Assembly: GCA_902805995.1 (NCBI GenBank)
Contig: CADCUU010000189.1
Coordinates: forward strand, 1 to 5,227
Source of the DNA: an uncultured Rubellimicrobium sp.
GTDB lineage: Bacteria; Pseudomonadota; Alphaproteobacteria; Rhodobacterales; Rhodobacteraceae
Direction of reading: 5' to 3'
DNA length: 5,227 bases
The notes beneath the pieces were generated by a model that made no database searches, had not been told where the DNA came from, and worked only from the letters and a program-made list of their open reading frames with translations. How positions within the stretch are numbered: position 1 is the first letter of the stretch; every line of letters begins with the position of its first letter. The translations under genes and the position numbers were made by a program. Shown here in pieces: positions 1 through 5,047 of the stretch.

Positions 1-157
1 GACTCTGCGGGCCGTCCTTCCCGAGGTGTCTCTCCTCGGCCTGTCGGGGCTGACCTGGGCGGCGGCGCTCTGGACGATGGCTTTCGCGCTCTTCGTCCTG
101 CGGGTCGGGCCGTGGCTCGTTCAGCCGCGCGTGGCGGCGCGGCGCCCCAACTCCTGA
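1..157 (+). CDS. nnrS: NnrS family protein, C-terminal fragment
   Basis: Only the last 51 residues are present; reading begins at base 2 and ends at a TGA at 155-157. The visible part holds a short loop, one hydrophobic helix (about residues 11-42 of the fragment, with WAAALWTMAFALFVLRVGPW in its core) and a short basic tail ending RRPNS. This helix-plus-arginine tail with a 'GPWL' segment looks like the C-terminus of NnrS, a roughly 12-helix haem- and copper-binding inner-membrane protein associated with nitric oxide metabolism and tolerance. The identification rests on that resemblance and on position: the gene converges on nirV-nirK, and nnrS is commonly found in nir/nor clusters of Rhodobacteraceae. 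Another polytopic membrane protein cannot be excluded from 51 residues. The promoter lies outside the window. Confidence 0.68.
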   Translation, partial: TLRAVLPEVSLLGLSGLTWAAALWTMAFALFVLRVGPWLVQPRVAARRPNS

Positions 158-180
158 CACCACAACGCTGACACGGGAAA

Positions 181-207
181 GGGCCCCGGCAGAGGATGCC
201 GGGGCTC
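181..207. terminator. Hairpin between convergent nnrS and nirV, probable bidirectional terminator
   Basis: Arms GCCCCGGC (183-190) and GCCGGGGC (198-205) pair perfectly, extended outward by a G-U and a G-C pair to 181 and 207, with a 7-base centre. It sits in the 66-base gap between two convergent stop codons. On the minus strand (the nirV direction) the hairpin is followed by TTTCCC, a short T run. In the plus direction the flank is TCTCC, so termination of nnrS here is less certain. Position and stem strength support a shared terminator. Confidence 0.62.
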
Positions 208-223
208 TCCGCGCTCCGACGCC

Positions 224-1006
224 TCACTCCTCGCGGACGAGGCGGAAGCCCAGGTGGTCCGGCGGCACGCCAGCCGCGCAGCCCCCGGCACTCGCGTCCC
301 GCACGAAGTCGATCACCACGGCGCGGTGCCGCCCCTCGACCACGCGCGCCCCGCAGAAGTCGTTGCGCGAGATCTCTTCGCCCGAGCGGTCAAGCGTGCC
401 CGTCACTGGACAGTCCGCCGTCCACTCCCACACGCTCCCCGCAAGATCGGCCAGACCCTGCGAGTTCTCTCCCCAACCACCCCGGGGACGAAGCGTGGCA
501 TCGGCTTCAACCGAAGCCTCCTGCTCGTACTTCGCGAGCCAGCGCCCAGCGAAGTCGGTGCTCTCGCCCAGCGCGTCGTCTGCGAAGCGTTCGGCAGCGG
601 CGCGCTGCCATTCTGCGTCAGTGGGCAGGCGCCAGTCGTCCCCCGTCCGCTCCGACAGCCAACCCGCATAGGCCGATGCGTCATGCCAGCTCACGTCGGT
701 CTGTGGCACATCAGCGGGGCCGGACTCGGCAGCAAGGCAGGCTCCCTCGGCCACGCAGATCGCGTAGTCGCCCCGGCTCACCTGAAAGCGCATGATGCGA
801 AGAGGCTCGTCGGTGGAAAGATGCCGCAGAGGCGGGTCCACCTGCCGCCCGTCCTGGCGCCAGACCCCGGCGGGGCGCCAGTCCCAGGACCCGGCGGGCA
901 CCTCCACGATCTCGGGCGAGGGCACCGAAGGACCTGCGGGCCGGAACGTCAGGCCGGGCGCCCCGACCCCCAGAGCGACGAGCGCCAAGACCACCGAGAG
1001 TTTCAT
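224..1006 (-). CDS. nirV: NirV, FGE-sulfatase-domain protein of the nitrite reductase cluster
   Basis: 260 residues. A short hydrophobic N-terminus (about residues 3-18) looks like a secretion signal, placing the protein in the periplasm with NirK. The rest is one formylglycine-generating-enzyme/sulfatase-modifying-factor fold. Recognisable blocks are VSRGDYAICVAEGAC (76-90), DVSWHDASAYAGWLSE (104-119), WRLPTDAEW (125-133), the GLADLAGSVWEWTADC block (184-199) and the closing HLGFRLV (251-257). Family members sit directly downstream of copper nirK in denitrifiers and are called NirV; their biochemical role is unsettled. The paired C-x4-C cysteines that bind copper and catalyse in true FGE enzymes are absent from the region before HLGFR; instead there is GRHRAVVIDF and GGC243. 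The visible cysteines are C84, C90, C199, C218 and C243. The start is set by AAGGAGGA just upstream (1011-1018). It follows nirK across 107 bases and two hairpins, probably as a partly read-through operon partner. Confidence 0.9.
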   Translation of the reverse strand: MKLSVVLALVALGVGAPGLTFRPAGPSVPSPEIVEVPAGSWDWRPAGVWRQDGRQVDPPLRHLSTDEPLRIMRFQVSRGDYAICVAEGACLAAESGPADVPQTDVSWHDASAYAGWLSERTGDDWRLPTDAEWQRAAAERFADDALGESTDFAGRWLAKYEQEASVEADATLRPRGGWGENSQGLADLAGSVWEWTADCPVTGTLDRSGEEISRNDFCGARVVEGRHRAVVIDFVRDASAGGCAAGVPPDHLGFRLVREE

Positions 1007-1041
1007 CGCATCCTCCTTGAATCATGTCCCCTGAACGGAAA

Positions 1042-1065
1042 GGGGCGGCCGTTGCCGGCCGCCCC
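1042..1065 (-). terminator. Hairpin between nirK and nirV, terminator or attenuator
   Basis: A perfect 10-base inverted repeat, GGGGCGGCCG (1042-1051) and CGGCCGCCCC (1056-1065), closes on a 4-base loop. Read in the nirK direction it is followed by TTTCCGTT, a short T-rich run, so it has the form of an intrinsic terminator. It lies upstream of nirV and may reduce rather than stop transcription into it. Confidence 0.6.
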
Positions 1066-1069
1066 CCCT

Positions 1070-1102
1070 CCCTGCTTCGGTCCTTCCCCAGCCGAAGCAG
1101 GG
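1070..1102 (-). terminator. Second inverted repeat just after nirK
   Basis: CCCTGCTTCGG (1070-1080) and CCGAAGCAGGG (1092-1102) are perfect 11-base complementary arms around an 11-base spacer, beginning 11 bases past the nirK stop codon. No T run follows in the nirK direction, so it may be an mRNA 3'-end stabiliser or processing structure rather than a terminator. It is listed as a terminator because of its position in tandem with the hairpin at 1042-1065. Confidence 0.45.
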
Positions 1103-1113
1103 CGCCCGGCCTG

Positions 1114-2238
1114 TCAGGTGGCCTCGTAGGGCGCGGGGGCCTGGACCTGCTCCATGAGGTCGTTGTTCCACTCGCCCTCGACCTTGATATGGGCGGTGGC
1201 GCCGAGGTTCACGGCCTCGATCAGGTTGTGGTTCACGTAGGCGTAAAGCCCGGGCTGGAGGAACTTGTAGAGCGCCGCCCCCGACGATCCGCCGCGGATG
1301 AACCAGGTTTCCAGGTCCACGGCGGGCGGGTTGTGGAACTTGCCCTGCTCCCAGACGAGGTCGCCGTGGCCGCCGATCAGGTGCGGACGGGTGTCGCGGT
1401 TCGCCTGGTTGTGGACGAAGAGCACCCTTTCGCCGACCTTGGCGGTCAGGGCGTTGTCGCCCGTCAGCGCGCCGACCCGGCCGTTGAAGACGACATGAGT
1501 GGGGATCAGCCGGTTCATCACCTCCAGGGTGTCGGGATAGCTTTCGCCCACGTCGGCAAAGCGCTTGTAGGTCCCGTCCTCGGCGCGCGGCACGTAGAAG
1601 TCGTTCTCGCCTATATAGGCCACGCGGTCATAGGCGACGGGCTGGCCGAACTGGTCCTTGAGGCCGTCGCGCGGCAGGATCATGATCGTGCCCGACATGC
1701 CCGACACGACGTGCCAAGGGATCATCGGGCCGCCCGGCGCGCAGTGGTAGGTGAACACGCCCGCGCGGGTCGCCTTGAAGCGCAGCACGGTCTGCTCGCC
1801 GGGGTTGATGAGGGTCAGGGCCCCGCCGCCCAGCGCGCCGGTGGCCGCGTGGAAGTCGATGTTGTGCTGCATCATGTTGGTGGCGGGGTTGCGGAGCGTC
1901 AGTTCCACGTAGTCGCCTTCGTGCGCCACCATCATCGGGCCAGGGATCGAGCCGTTGAAGGTCATCGCCTGCAGGTAGGCGTCGTCGGAGATCTGGATCT
2001 CCTTCTCCACGATATCCATCGTGAACTCGACGATCCGCGGGCCGGTCGAGGCCACCTGCTCGTGCGCATGGACGAAGGGCGGAACCGCCAGTTCGTGCCG
2101 GATTCGGGGCAGGGTCGAAAGGTCGACCGGGGTCGCGGCCGAGGTGTCCAGGCTCTCGTTCGCGGCGGCGGTCTGGACCAGCATCGGCGCGGCCGCGAGG
2201 CCCGCGCCCACCATCAGGGCAGCTCTGCGCGTCAGCAT
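1114..2238 (-). CDS. nirK: Copper-containing nitrite reductase, NO-forming
   Basis: 374 residues from the chosen start. The enzyme reduces nitrite to nitric oxide in the periplasm, the step that commits denitrification to gaseous products, as a trimer with type 1 and type 2 copper. It has two cupredoxin domains (about 60-190 and 200-365). From Met1 at 2238 all metal ligands are present: type 1 copper H125, C166, H176 and M181 (in [18 protein letters not shown]); type 2 copper H130, H165 and H337 (in YVNHNLIEA); catalytic D128 ([11 protein letters not shown]) and H291 ([10 protein letters not shown]). The N-terminus [17 protein letters not shown] is a Tat-type signal, with likely cleavage after TAAA (about residue 26). 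An in-frame ATG at 2259 would add seven residues, but AAGGAG seven bases before 2238 decides for the inner start. The sequence strongly resembles the Rhodobacter sphaeroides class I enzyme. It is the first gene after a 330-base spacer with an FNR-type site and is followed by nirV. Confidence 0.98.
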   Translation of the reverse strand: MLTRRAALMVGAGLAAAPMLVQTAAANESLDTSAATPVDLSTLPRIRHELAVPPFVHAHEQVASTGPRIVEFTMDIVEKEIQISDDAYLQAMTFNGSIPGPMMVAHEGDYVELTLRNPATNMMQHNIDFHAATGALGGGALTLINPGEQTVLRFKATRAGVFTYHCAPGGPMIPWHVVSGMSGTIMILPRDGLKDQFGQPVAYDRVAYIGENDFYVPRAEDGTYKRFADVGESYPDTLEVMNRLIPTHVVFNGRVGALTGDNALTAKVGERVLFVHNQANRDTRPHLIGGHGDLVWEQGKFHNPPAVDLETWFIRGGSSGAALYKFLQPGLYAYVNHNLIEAVNLGATAHIKVEGEWNNDLMEQVQAPAPYEAT

Positions 2239-2245
2239 GTCGTAT

Positions 2246-2251
2246 CTCCTT
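2246..2251 (-). promoter_or_regulatory. Ribosome binding site fixing the nirK start
   Basis: AAGGAG on the minus strand lies seven bases before the ATG at 2238 and inside the coding extension that would follow the upstream ATG at 2259. The optimal spacing to 2238, and a twin-arginine signal that then starts at MLTRR, make 2238 the likely initiation codon. Confidence 0.8.
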
Positions 2252-2277
2252 CGTTCCATCTGTTTGGAGTTGAGGAG

Positions 2278-2283
2278 ACCCTA
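2278..2283 (-). promoter_or_regulatory. Probable -10 element of the nirK promoter
   Basis: TAGGGT on the minus strand keeps the T, A and final T that matter most in TATAAT. It is 22 bases downstream of the FNR-type box, exactly the gap expected when the box is centred at -41.5. This predicts a start site near 2271 and a leader of about 33 bases before the ATG at 2238. Confidence 0.5.
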
Positions 2284-2305
2284 CGCTTTCCCGTTCGGGC
2301 CAACG

Positions 2306-2319
2306 TTGTGCTGCGTCAA
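2306..2319 (-). promoter_or_regulatory. FNR/CRP-family box upstream of nirK, likely NnrR site
   Basis: Minus-strand TTGACGCAGCACAA has the TTG-N8-CAA form of FNR-superfamily sites. As I recall, the motif needed for nirK expression in Rhodobacter sphaeroides 2.4.3 is TTGCG-N4-CACAA; this site has the second half exactly and differs at two bases in the first. NnrR is a nitric-oxide-responsive activator, so nirK would be induced by NO. FnrL, the oxygen sensor, is an alternative because TTGAC also fits its half-site. The centre lies about 74 bases before the start codon. Confidence 0.72.
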
Positions 2320-2568
2320 CATTCCGCGATGAGGCATGTCCCGGAAGGGGCAAGCCGGCACGGACGCGCGGCGCGGAGGGCAGATGCTGTGACAAGTACC
2401 GCCTCGGCTGGGAATGCCGAGGGCGATCGGCGCCTGAAGGAGGACCATTCACGACATGCCGCGTTGCGCTTGTCTTAACTGGTTTGGACGGCGCTGGACC
2501 CCGAAGGTCCCGACCTCACCGCACAGGTCCGGTGCGAGTGGCTCCGGGCCATCCCAGCAGCCTGCGGT
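2320..2568. other. Rest of the rnhA-nirK spacer, no supported gene
   Basis: About 250 bases between the nirK operator and the rnhA stop codon. No convincing protein or RNA gene is visible. It contains a 7-base-pair hairpin, CCTCGGC (2402-2408) and GCCGAGG (2416-2422) around TGGGAAT, and a small one, GGACC (2496-2500) and GGTCC (2506-2510). Neither has a T run in the rnhA direction, so no intrinsic terminator for rnhA can be named. AAGGAGGA at 2437-2444 on the plus strand precedes an ATG at 2456 by an over-long 11 bases, and the frame that follows runs antisense into rnhA. Confidence 0.5.
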
Positions 2569-3024
2569 TCAGCGGGTCTTGAACGGTGCCATCCCGGCGC
2601 GGGCCAAGGCATCAGCGCGCTCGTTCTCGGCATGGCCGGCATGGCCCTTGATCCAGCGCCAGACGACCTTGTGGCGCGAGGCGGCCTCCTCGAGGCGACG
2701 CCAGAGGTCCTCGTTCTTGACGGGGTCCCCGCCGGAGGTGCGCCAGCCGCGCCGCTTCCAGTTGCGGATCCATTCCGTGATCCCGCCCTTTACATAGGCC
2801 GAGTCGGTCACGACGGTGATCTCAGAGGGCTTCTCCAGAGCCTCCAGCGCGTTGATCGCGGCCAGAAGCTCCATACGGTTGTTGGTTGTCATCCCCTCGC
2901 CGCCCTTGAGCTCACGCTCCCTGACGACCGCGTCGCCTTCGCGGGCCTGGAGAAGGGCCCCCCAGCCGCCCGGGCCGGGATTGCCGGAGCAGGCGCCATC
3001 GGTGAAGGCGAAGAGGGAGGGCAT
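2569..3024 (-). CDS. rnhA: Ribonuclease HI
   Basis: 151 residues, the usual length for bacterial type I RNase H. It cuts the RNA strand of RNA:DNA hybrids in the cytoplasm, removing R-loops, primers and misincorporated ribonucleotides, with two metal ions. The carboxylate set is complete: D9 in [19 protein letters not shown]52 in [11 protein letters not shown]74 in VVTDSAYV and D138 in ENERADALA; the helper histidine is H128 in WIKGHAGH. The basic segment around [17 protein letters not shown] (88-104) corresponds to the substrate-binding handle. The start follows a weak AGGA nine bases upstream, and there is no alternative in-frame start close by. The upstream HicA-like gene is on the same strand 89 bases away, so the two could share a transcript. 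nirK follows but has its own promoter. Confidence 0.97.
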   Translation of the reverse strand: MPSLFAFTDGACSGNPGPGGWGALLQAREGDAVVRERELKGGEGMTTNNRMELLAAINALEALEKPSEITVVTDSAYVKGGITEWIRNWKRRGWRTSGGDPVKNEDLWRRLEEAASRHKVVWRWIKGHAGHAENERADALARAGMAPFKTR

Positions 3025-3070
3025 GGGCGCGGGTCCTGTACAGCGGTCGGGACGCGTGGCCTAGCTCGCC

Positions 3071-3102
3071 CTTGCGGCGGCCGCAATCCGCAGCCGCCGA
3101 AG
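3071..3102 (-). other. GC-rich inverted repeat between the HicA-like gene and rnhA
   Basis: CTT plus CGGCGGC (3071-3073 and 3075-3081) pairs with GCCGCCG plus AAG (3093-3102), with one bulged G and an 11-base loop. It starts 11 bases after the HicA-like stop codon. No T run follows in the direction of transcription, so it could be a weak or Rho-assisted terminator or an mRNA 3'-end structure. Confidence 0.35.
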
Positions 3103-3113
3103 CTGTCCCGATG

Positions 3114-3380
3114 TCAAATCGGGTAGTCGCGCGCGGGCTCGATTCCCACGGCCTCCAGCGCCTTGCGGACCTGTACGACCTCGTCGCGCGACAAGTCGTT
3201 GTTGCCGCCATGCAGGGTGACGCGCTGGTTCCCCAGCGTGGCGCTGAAGCGGCCATGGCCCGTATGGCCCACCTCCGCCCCAAGCTCCCGCAGGACGGCC
3301 TCGACCTCGATCAGGTGGAGGTTGCTCGGGATAGGATGGGCGAAGAGGCTGTGGAGGACCCTGCGGTGGTTGTGGTTCAT
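3114..3380 (-). CDS. Small HicA-like protein without a visible HicB partner
   Basis: 88 residues. The start at 3380 is well supported by GGAAGGA six bases upstream. The layout is helix, strand-turn-strand with GHGRFSATL (41-49), another strand with RVTLHGG (53-59), and a closing helix DEVVQVRKALEAVGI (66-80). That matches the dsRBD-like fold of HicA mRNA interferases, where a histidine in a G-S-H-like turn is catalytic; H42 or H57 could play that part. The N-terminus HRRVLHSLFAHPIPSN is longer than classical HicA and resembles a group of conserved small proteobacterial proteins often left hypothetical or labelled HicA family. No HicB antitoxin gene lies on either side: rnhA is downstream and a DUF3429-like gene upstream. 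A non-toxin nucleic-acid-binding role is therefore as likely as toxicity. An FNR box lies about 60 bases upstream. Confidence 0.75.
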   Translation of the reverse strand: MNHNHRRVLHSLFAHPIPSNLHLIEVEAVLRELGAEVGHTGHGRFSATLGNQRVTLHGGNNDLSRDEVVQVRKALEAVGIEPARDYPI

Positions 3381-3413
3381 GGTCTGTCCTTCCGTGGTTG
3401 CGCCCCATCCACG

Positions 3414-3425
3414 CACGGATCCGTG
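3414..3425. repeat. 12-base perfect palindrome upstream of the HicA-like gene
   Basis: CACGGATCCGTG reads the same on both strands. It lies between the FNR box and the ribosome binding site, within the span expected for core promoter DNA. It could be an operator for a second dimeric regulator; chance is also possible for 12 bases in GC-rich DNA. Confidence 0.35.
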
Positions 3426-3434
3426 ATCCCGTCC

Positions 3435-3448
3435 TTGACGAGGATCAA
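3435..3448 (-). promoter_or_regulatory. FNR (FnrL) box upstream of the HicA-like gene
   Basis: Minus-strand TTGATCCTCGTCAA matches TTGAT-N4-ATCAA at nine of ten defined bases. Its centre is about 61 bases before the start codon at 3380. A class II promoter would start near 3400, leaving a 20-base leader that includes the ribosome binding site. The expected -10 window (3407-3412) reads GTGGAT, a poor match, so the site is clearer than the promoter. FnrL, the oxygen-sensing Fe-S regulator of Rhodobacteraceae, is the likely binder. Confidence 0.65.
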
Positions 3449-3457
3449 ACAGCCCGC

Positions 3458-3892
3458 TCAGGGTAGACCGACGCAGAGGCAGGGGACGACAAGCGCCGTC
3501 AGCAGAAGCCGAAGGCGTATCCACCATGGCGGCGCGAGGCCCGCCCGCTGGGCGTGACGGTCCAGCAGAAGAAGAGCTAGGAACCCCAGCGCGAGCACCA
3601 CGGTGGAGAACCCCAGGAACAGCGCCCAAAGCGCGGGCCCCGTGGACAGGGCGTAGAGCACGGCGGCATGTCGCCCTTCTGCGCGGGTCGCAAAGCCCCA
3701 GACCGTTCCGGACATGAAGCTGAGGATGATCGTGCCGTAAAGGACGAGGAGCGTTCGCCCGGTCAGGCGCAGGCCTAGCAGGTCGAGGCTCCAGTCTCCA
3801 AAAGCAGGCACAAGGATGGTCAGCGCCCCCCAAGCAAAGGGGAGCACGCCGGACAGGCCCAGGAGGAGCGGCGCCAGGGGCACACGGATCAC
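3458..3892 (-). CDS. DUF3429-like small integral membrane protein
   Basis: 144 residues from a GTG start chosen because GGAG (3900-3903) lies seven bases before it; upstream codons in the frame encode low-complexity Arg/Pro sequence with no membrane character. Hydrophobic stretches at about 6-30, 47-68, 77-94, 96-110 and 126-143 give four or five transmembrane helices. The opening PLAPLLLGLSGVLPFAWGAL, the central YGTIILSFMSGTVWG (52-66) and the closing RLRLLLTALVV are typical of DUF3429 proteins, which are about 150 residues long and have no established function. It lies between ispH (190 bases upstream) and the HicA-like gene (77 bases downstream), all on one strand, but the gaps do not suggest tight coupling. 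No catalytic motif is visible. The family assignment is from pattern recognition. Confidence 0.8.
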   Translation of the reverse strand: MIRVPLAPLLLGLSGVLPFAWGALTILVPAFGDWSLDLLGLRLTGRTLLVLYGTIILSFMSGTVWGFATRAEGRHAAVLYALSTGPALWALFLGFSTVVLALGFLALLLLDRHAQRAGLAPPWWIRLRLLLTALVVPCLCVGLP

Positions 3893-3899
3893 GACCGCT

Positions 3900-3903
3900 C
3901 TCC
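3900..3903 (-). promoter_or_regulatory. Ribosome binding site fixing the GTG start of the DUF3429-like gene
   Basis: GGAG on the minus strand with a 7-base gap to GTG at 3892. Without it the frame could be extended upstream to an ATG at 4126, which would overlap the end of ispH and add 78 residues unlike any membrane-protein N-terminus. Confidence 0.6.
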
Positions 3904-4053
3904 GAATGGTCGGGGAGCCACGCAACGGACGGCCGGGGATATCGCTGCCGGGGTCATGGGGAACCTGCCTCCATGCCCGGTGCCTTGGGTCCACGAATTT
4001 CTGGTCACGATAGAAGGGCGGTTCACGGCAGCCTCGTCCCCTCCCAAGGGCGC

Positions 4054-4076
4054 GGCCCGCCTCCCGAGGTCGGGCC
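4054..4076 (-). terminator. Hairpin just after ispH
   Basis: GGCCCG (4054-4059) pairs with CGGGCC (4071-4076), continued by CCT with AGG after one bulged base, closing on a 4-base loop. It begins seven bases past the ispH stop codon. The downstream flank on the minus strand is GCGCCCTTGG with no T run, so termination would be inefficient or would need Rho. Confidence 0.45.
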
Positions 4077-4082
4077 AGCCTC

Positions 4083-5039
4083 TCACACAGGCTCCCGCAG
4101 GATCCGGGGGACCTTGAACTCCACATTCTCCTCGGCGGTGACGACGGGAAGCACCGTCACCTCGTGCCGCACGCGCAAGGCTACGATGACCTCGTTCACC
4201 AGCGCTTCGGGCGCGGAGGCCCCTGCGGTGAGGCCGATGGAACGGGCGCCCTCCAGGGCGCGCCAGTCGATCTCCGCCGCGGTCTGGATCAGCTGGGCGT
4301 AGGGGCAGCCCGCCTTGCGCGCGACCTCCACGAGCCTGCGCGAGTTCGAGGAGTTGGGCGCCCCCACCACGAGGATCGCCTCGCAGGACGGCGCCATGGC
4401 TTTGACCGCCACCTGACGGTTCGTGGTGGCGTAGCAGATGTCCTCGCGCGCGGGGCCCTCGATCAGCGGGAACCGATGCTGGAGCGCGGCCACGATCTCG
4501 GCGGTGTCGTCCACCGACAGCGTGGTCTGCGTCACGAAGGCAAGGCGGGCGGGGTCGCGGACCTCTAGACGGTCCACATCCGCCACGTCCTCCACGAGAA
4601 GGACCTCCCCCTCGGGGAGTTGGCCCATGGTGCCCACCGTCTCCGGGTGGCCAGCATGACCGATCATCACGAGCTGTCGCCCCTGCTCGTGGTGGCGTCC
4701 GGCCTCGATATGGACCTTCGTGACGAGCGGGCAGGTGGCGTCCACCTGGATCATGTTGCGCGAGGAGGCCTCAAGCGGCACGGACTTTGCGACGCCATGG
4801 GCCGAAAAGACGATGGGCCGGTCGGCGGGGGCTTCGTGGACCTCCTCCACGAAGACCGCCCCCTTGGCGCGAAGGCCGTCCACGACCGTGCGGTTATGGA
4901 CGATCTCGTGGCGGACATAGACCGGAGCGCCCCACTTCTCCAAAGCGAGCTCCACGATGCGGATGGCCCGGTCCACCCCCGCGCAGAAGCCCCGCGGGGC
5001 CGCGAGGTGGAGCGTGAGCGGCGGCTTGTCCCCCGGCAT
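4083..5039 (-). CDS. ispH: 4-hydroxy-3-methylbut-2-enyl diphosphate reductase
   Basis: 318 residues from the chosen ATG. IspH is the last enzyme of the MEP pathway, reducing HMBPP to isopentenyl and dimethylallyl diphosphate in the cytoplasm with a [4Fe-4S] cluster. Counting from 5039, the cluster cysteines are C19 ([11 protein letters not shown]), C103 (VDATCPLV) and C202 ([11 protein letters not shown]). Substrate-pocket residues are H48 (EIVHNR), H81 (FSAHGV), H131 and the proton-donor E133 ([19 protein letters not shown]), with [10 protein letters not shown] and [10 protein letters not shown] completing the family signature. A GTG at 5051 overlaps the upstream stop as GTGA and would add four residues, but it has no room for a ribosome binding site. 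GAGGAG (5051-5056) lies 11 bases before the ATG at 5039, and homologs as I recall start close to that methionine. The overlap suggests translational coupling to the upstream gene. Confidence 0.97.
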   Translation of the reverse strand: MPGDKPPLTLHLAAPRGFCAGVDRAIRIVELALEKWGAPVYVRHEIVHNRTVVDGLRAKGAVFVEEVHEAPADRPIVFSAHGVAKSVPLEASSRNMIQVDATCPLVTKVHIEAGRHHEQGRQLVMIGHAGHPETVGTMGQLPEGEVLLVEDVADVDRLEVRDPARLAFVTQTTLSVDDTAEIVAALQHRFPLIEGPAREDICYATTNRQVAVKAMAPSCEAILVVGAPNSSNSRRLVEVARKAGCPYAQLIQTAAEIDWRALEGARSIGLTAGASAPEALVNEVIVALRVRHEVTVLPVVTAEENVEFKVPRILREPV

Positions 5040-5047
5040 CGGCCCGT

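Noticed and set aside
254..1129. Plus-strand frame of 291 codons opposite nirV
   Set aside because: It is antisense to a complete FGE-fold protein with a strong ribosome binding site. The plus-strand product is Arg/Pro-rich with no domain.
2281..2448. Minus-strand frame of 55 codons between rnhA and nirK
   Set aside because: It has no ribosome binding site, covers the nirK operator and -10 element, and its Cys/Pro/Arg-rich product looks like random translation of GC-rich DNA.
1024..2478. Long plus-strand frame of 484 codons opposite nirK
   Set aside because: It is the mirror frame of nirK. The Val/His/Arg-rich product has no motif, whereas the minus strand encodes a complete copper nitrite reductase.
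2456..2797. Plus-strand frame of 113 codons preceded by AAGGAGGA
   Set aside because: The gap from the ribosome-binding-like sequence to the ATG is 11 bases, two thirds of the frame is antisense to rnhA, and the product shows no recognisable family or fold.
3072..3086. TTGCGGCGGCCGCAA as a possible NnrR/FNR site
   Set aside because: The TTGCG and CGCAA halves are spaced by five bases rather than four, giving 15 rather than 14 bases. It lies inside a larger GC-rich inverted repeat after a stop codon, not at a promoter.
3114..3833. 239-codon minus-strand frame extending the HicA-like gene upstream
   Set aside because: The extra N-terminal part overlaps the DUF3429-like gene in another frame and is Arg/Pro/Ala-rich. 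A good ribosome binding site and the conserved start of the domain place initiation at 3380.
3893..4082. Possible small gene in the 190-base gap between ispH and the DUF3429-like gene
   Set aside because: Frames here have no ribosome binding site and no coherent composition; only the hairpin at 4054-4076 can be supported.
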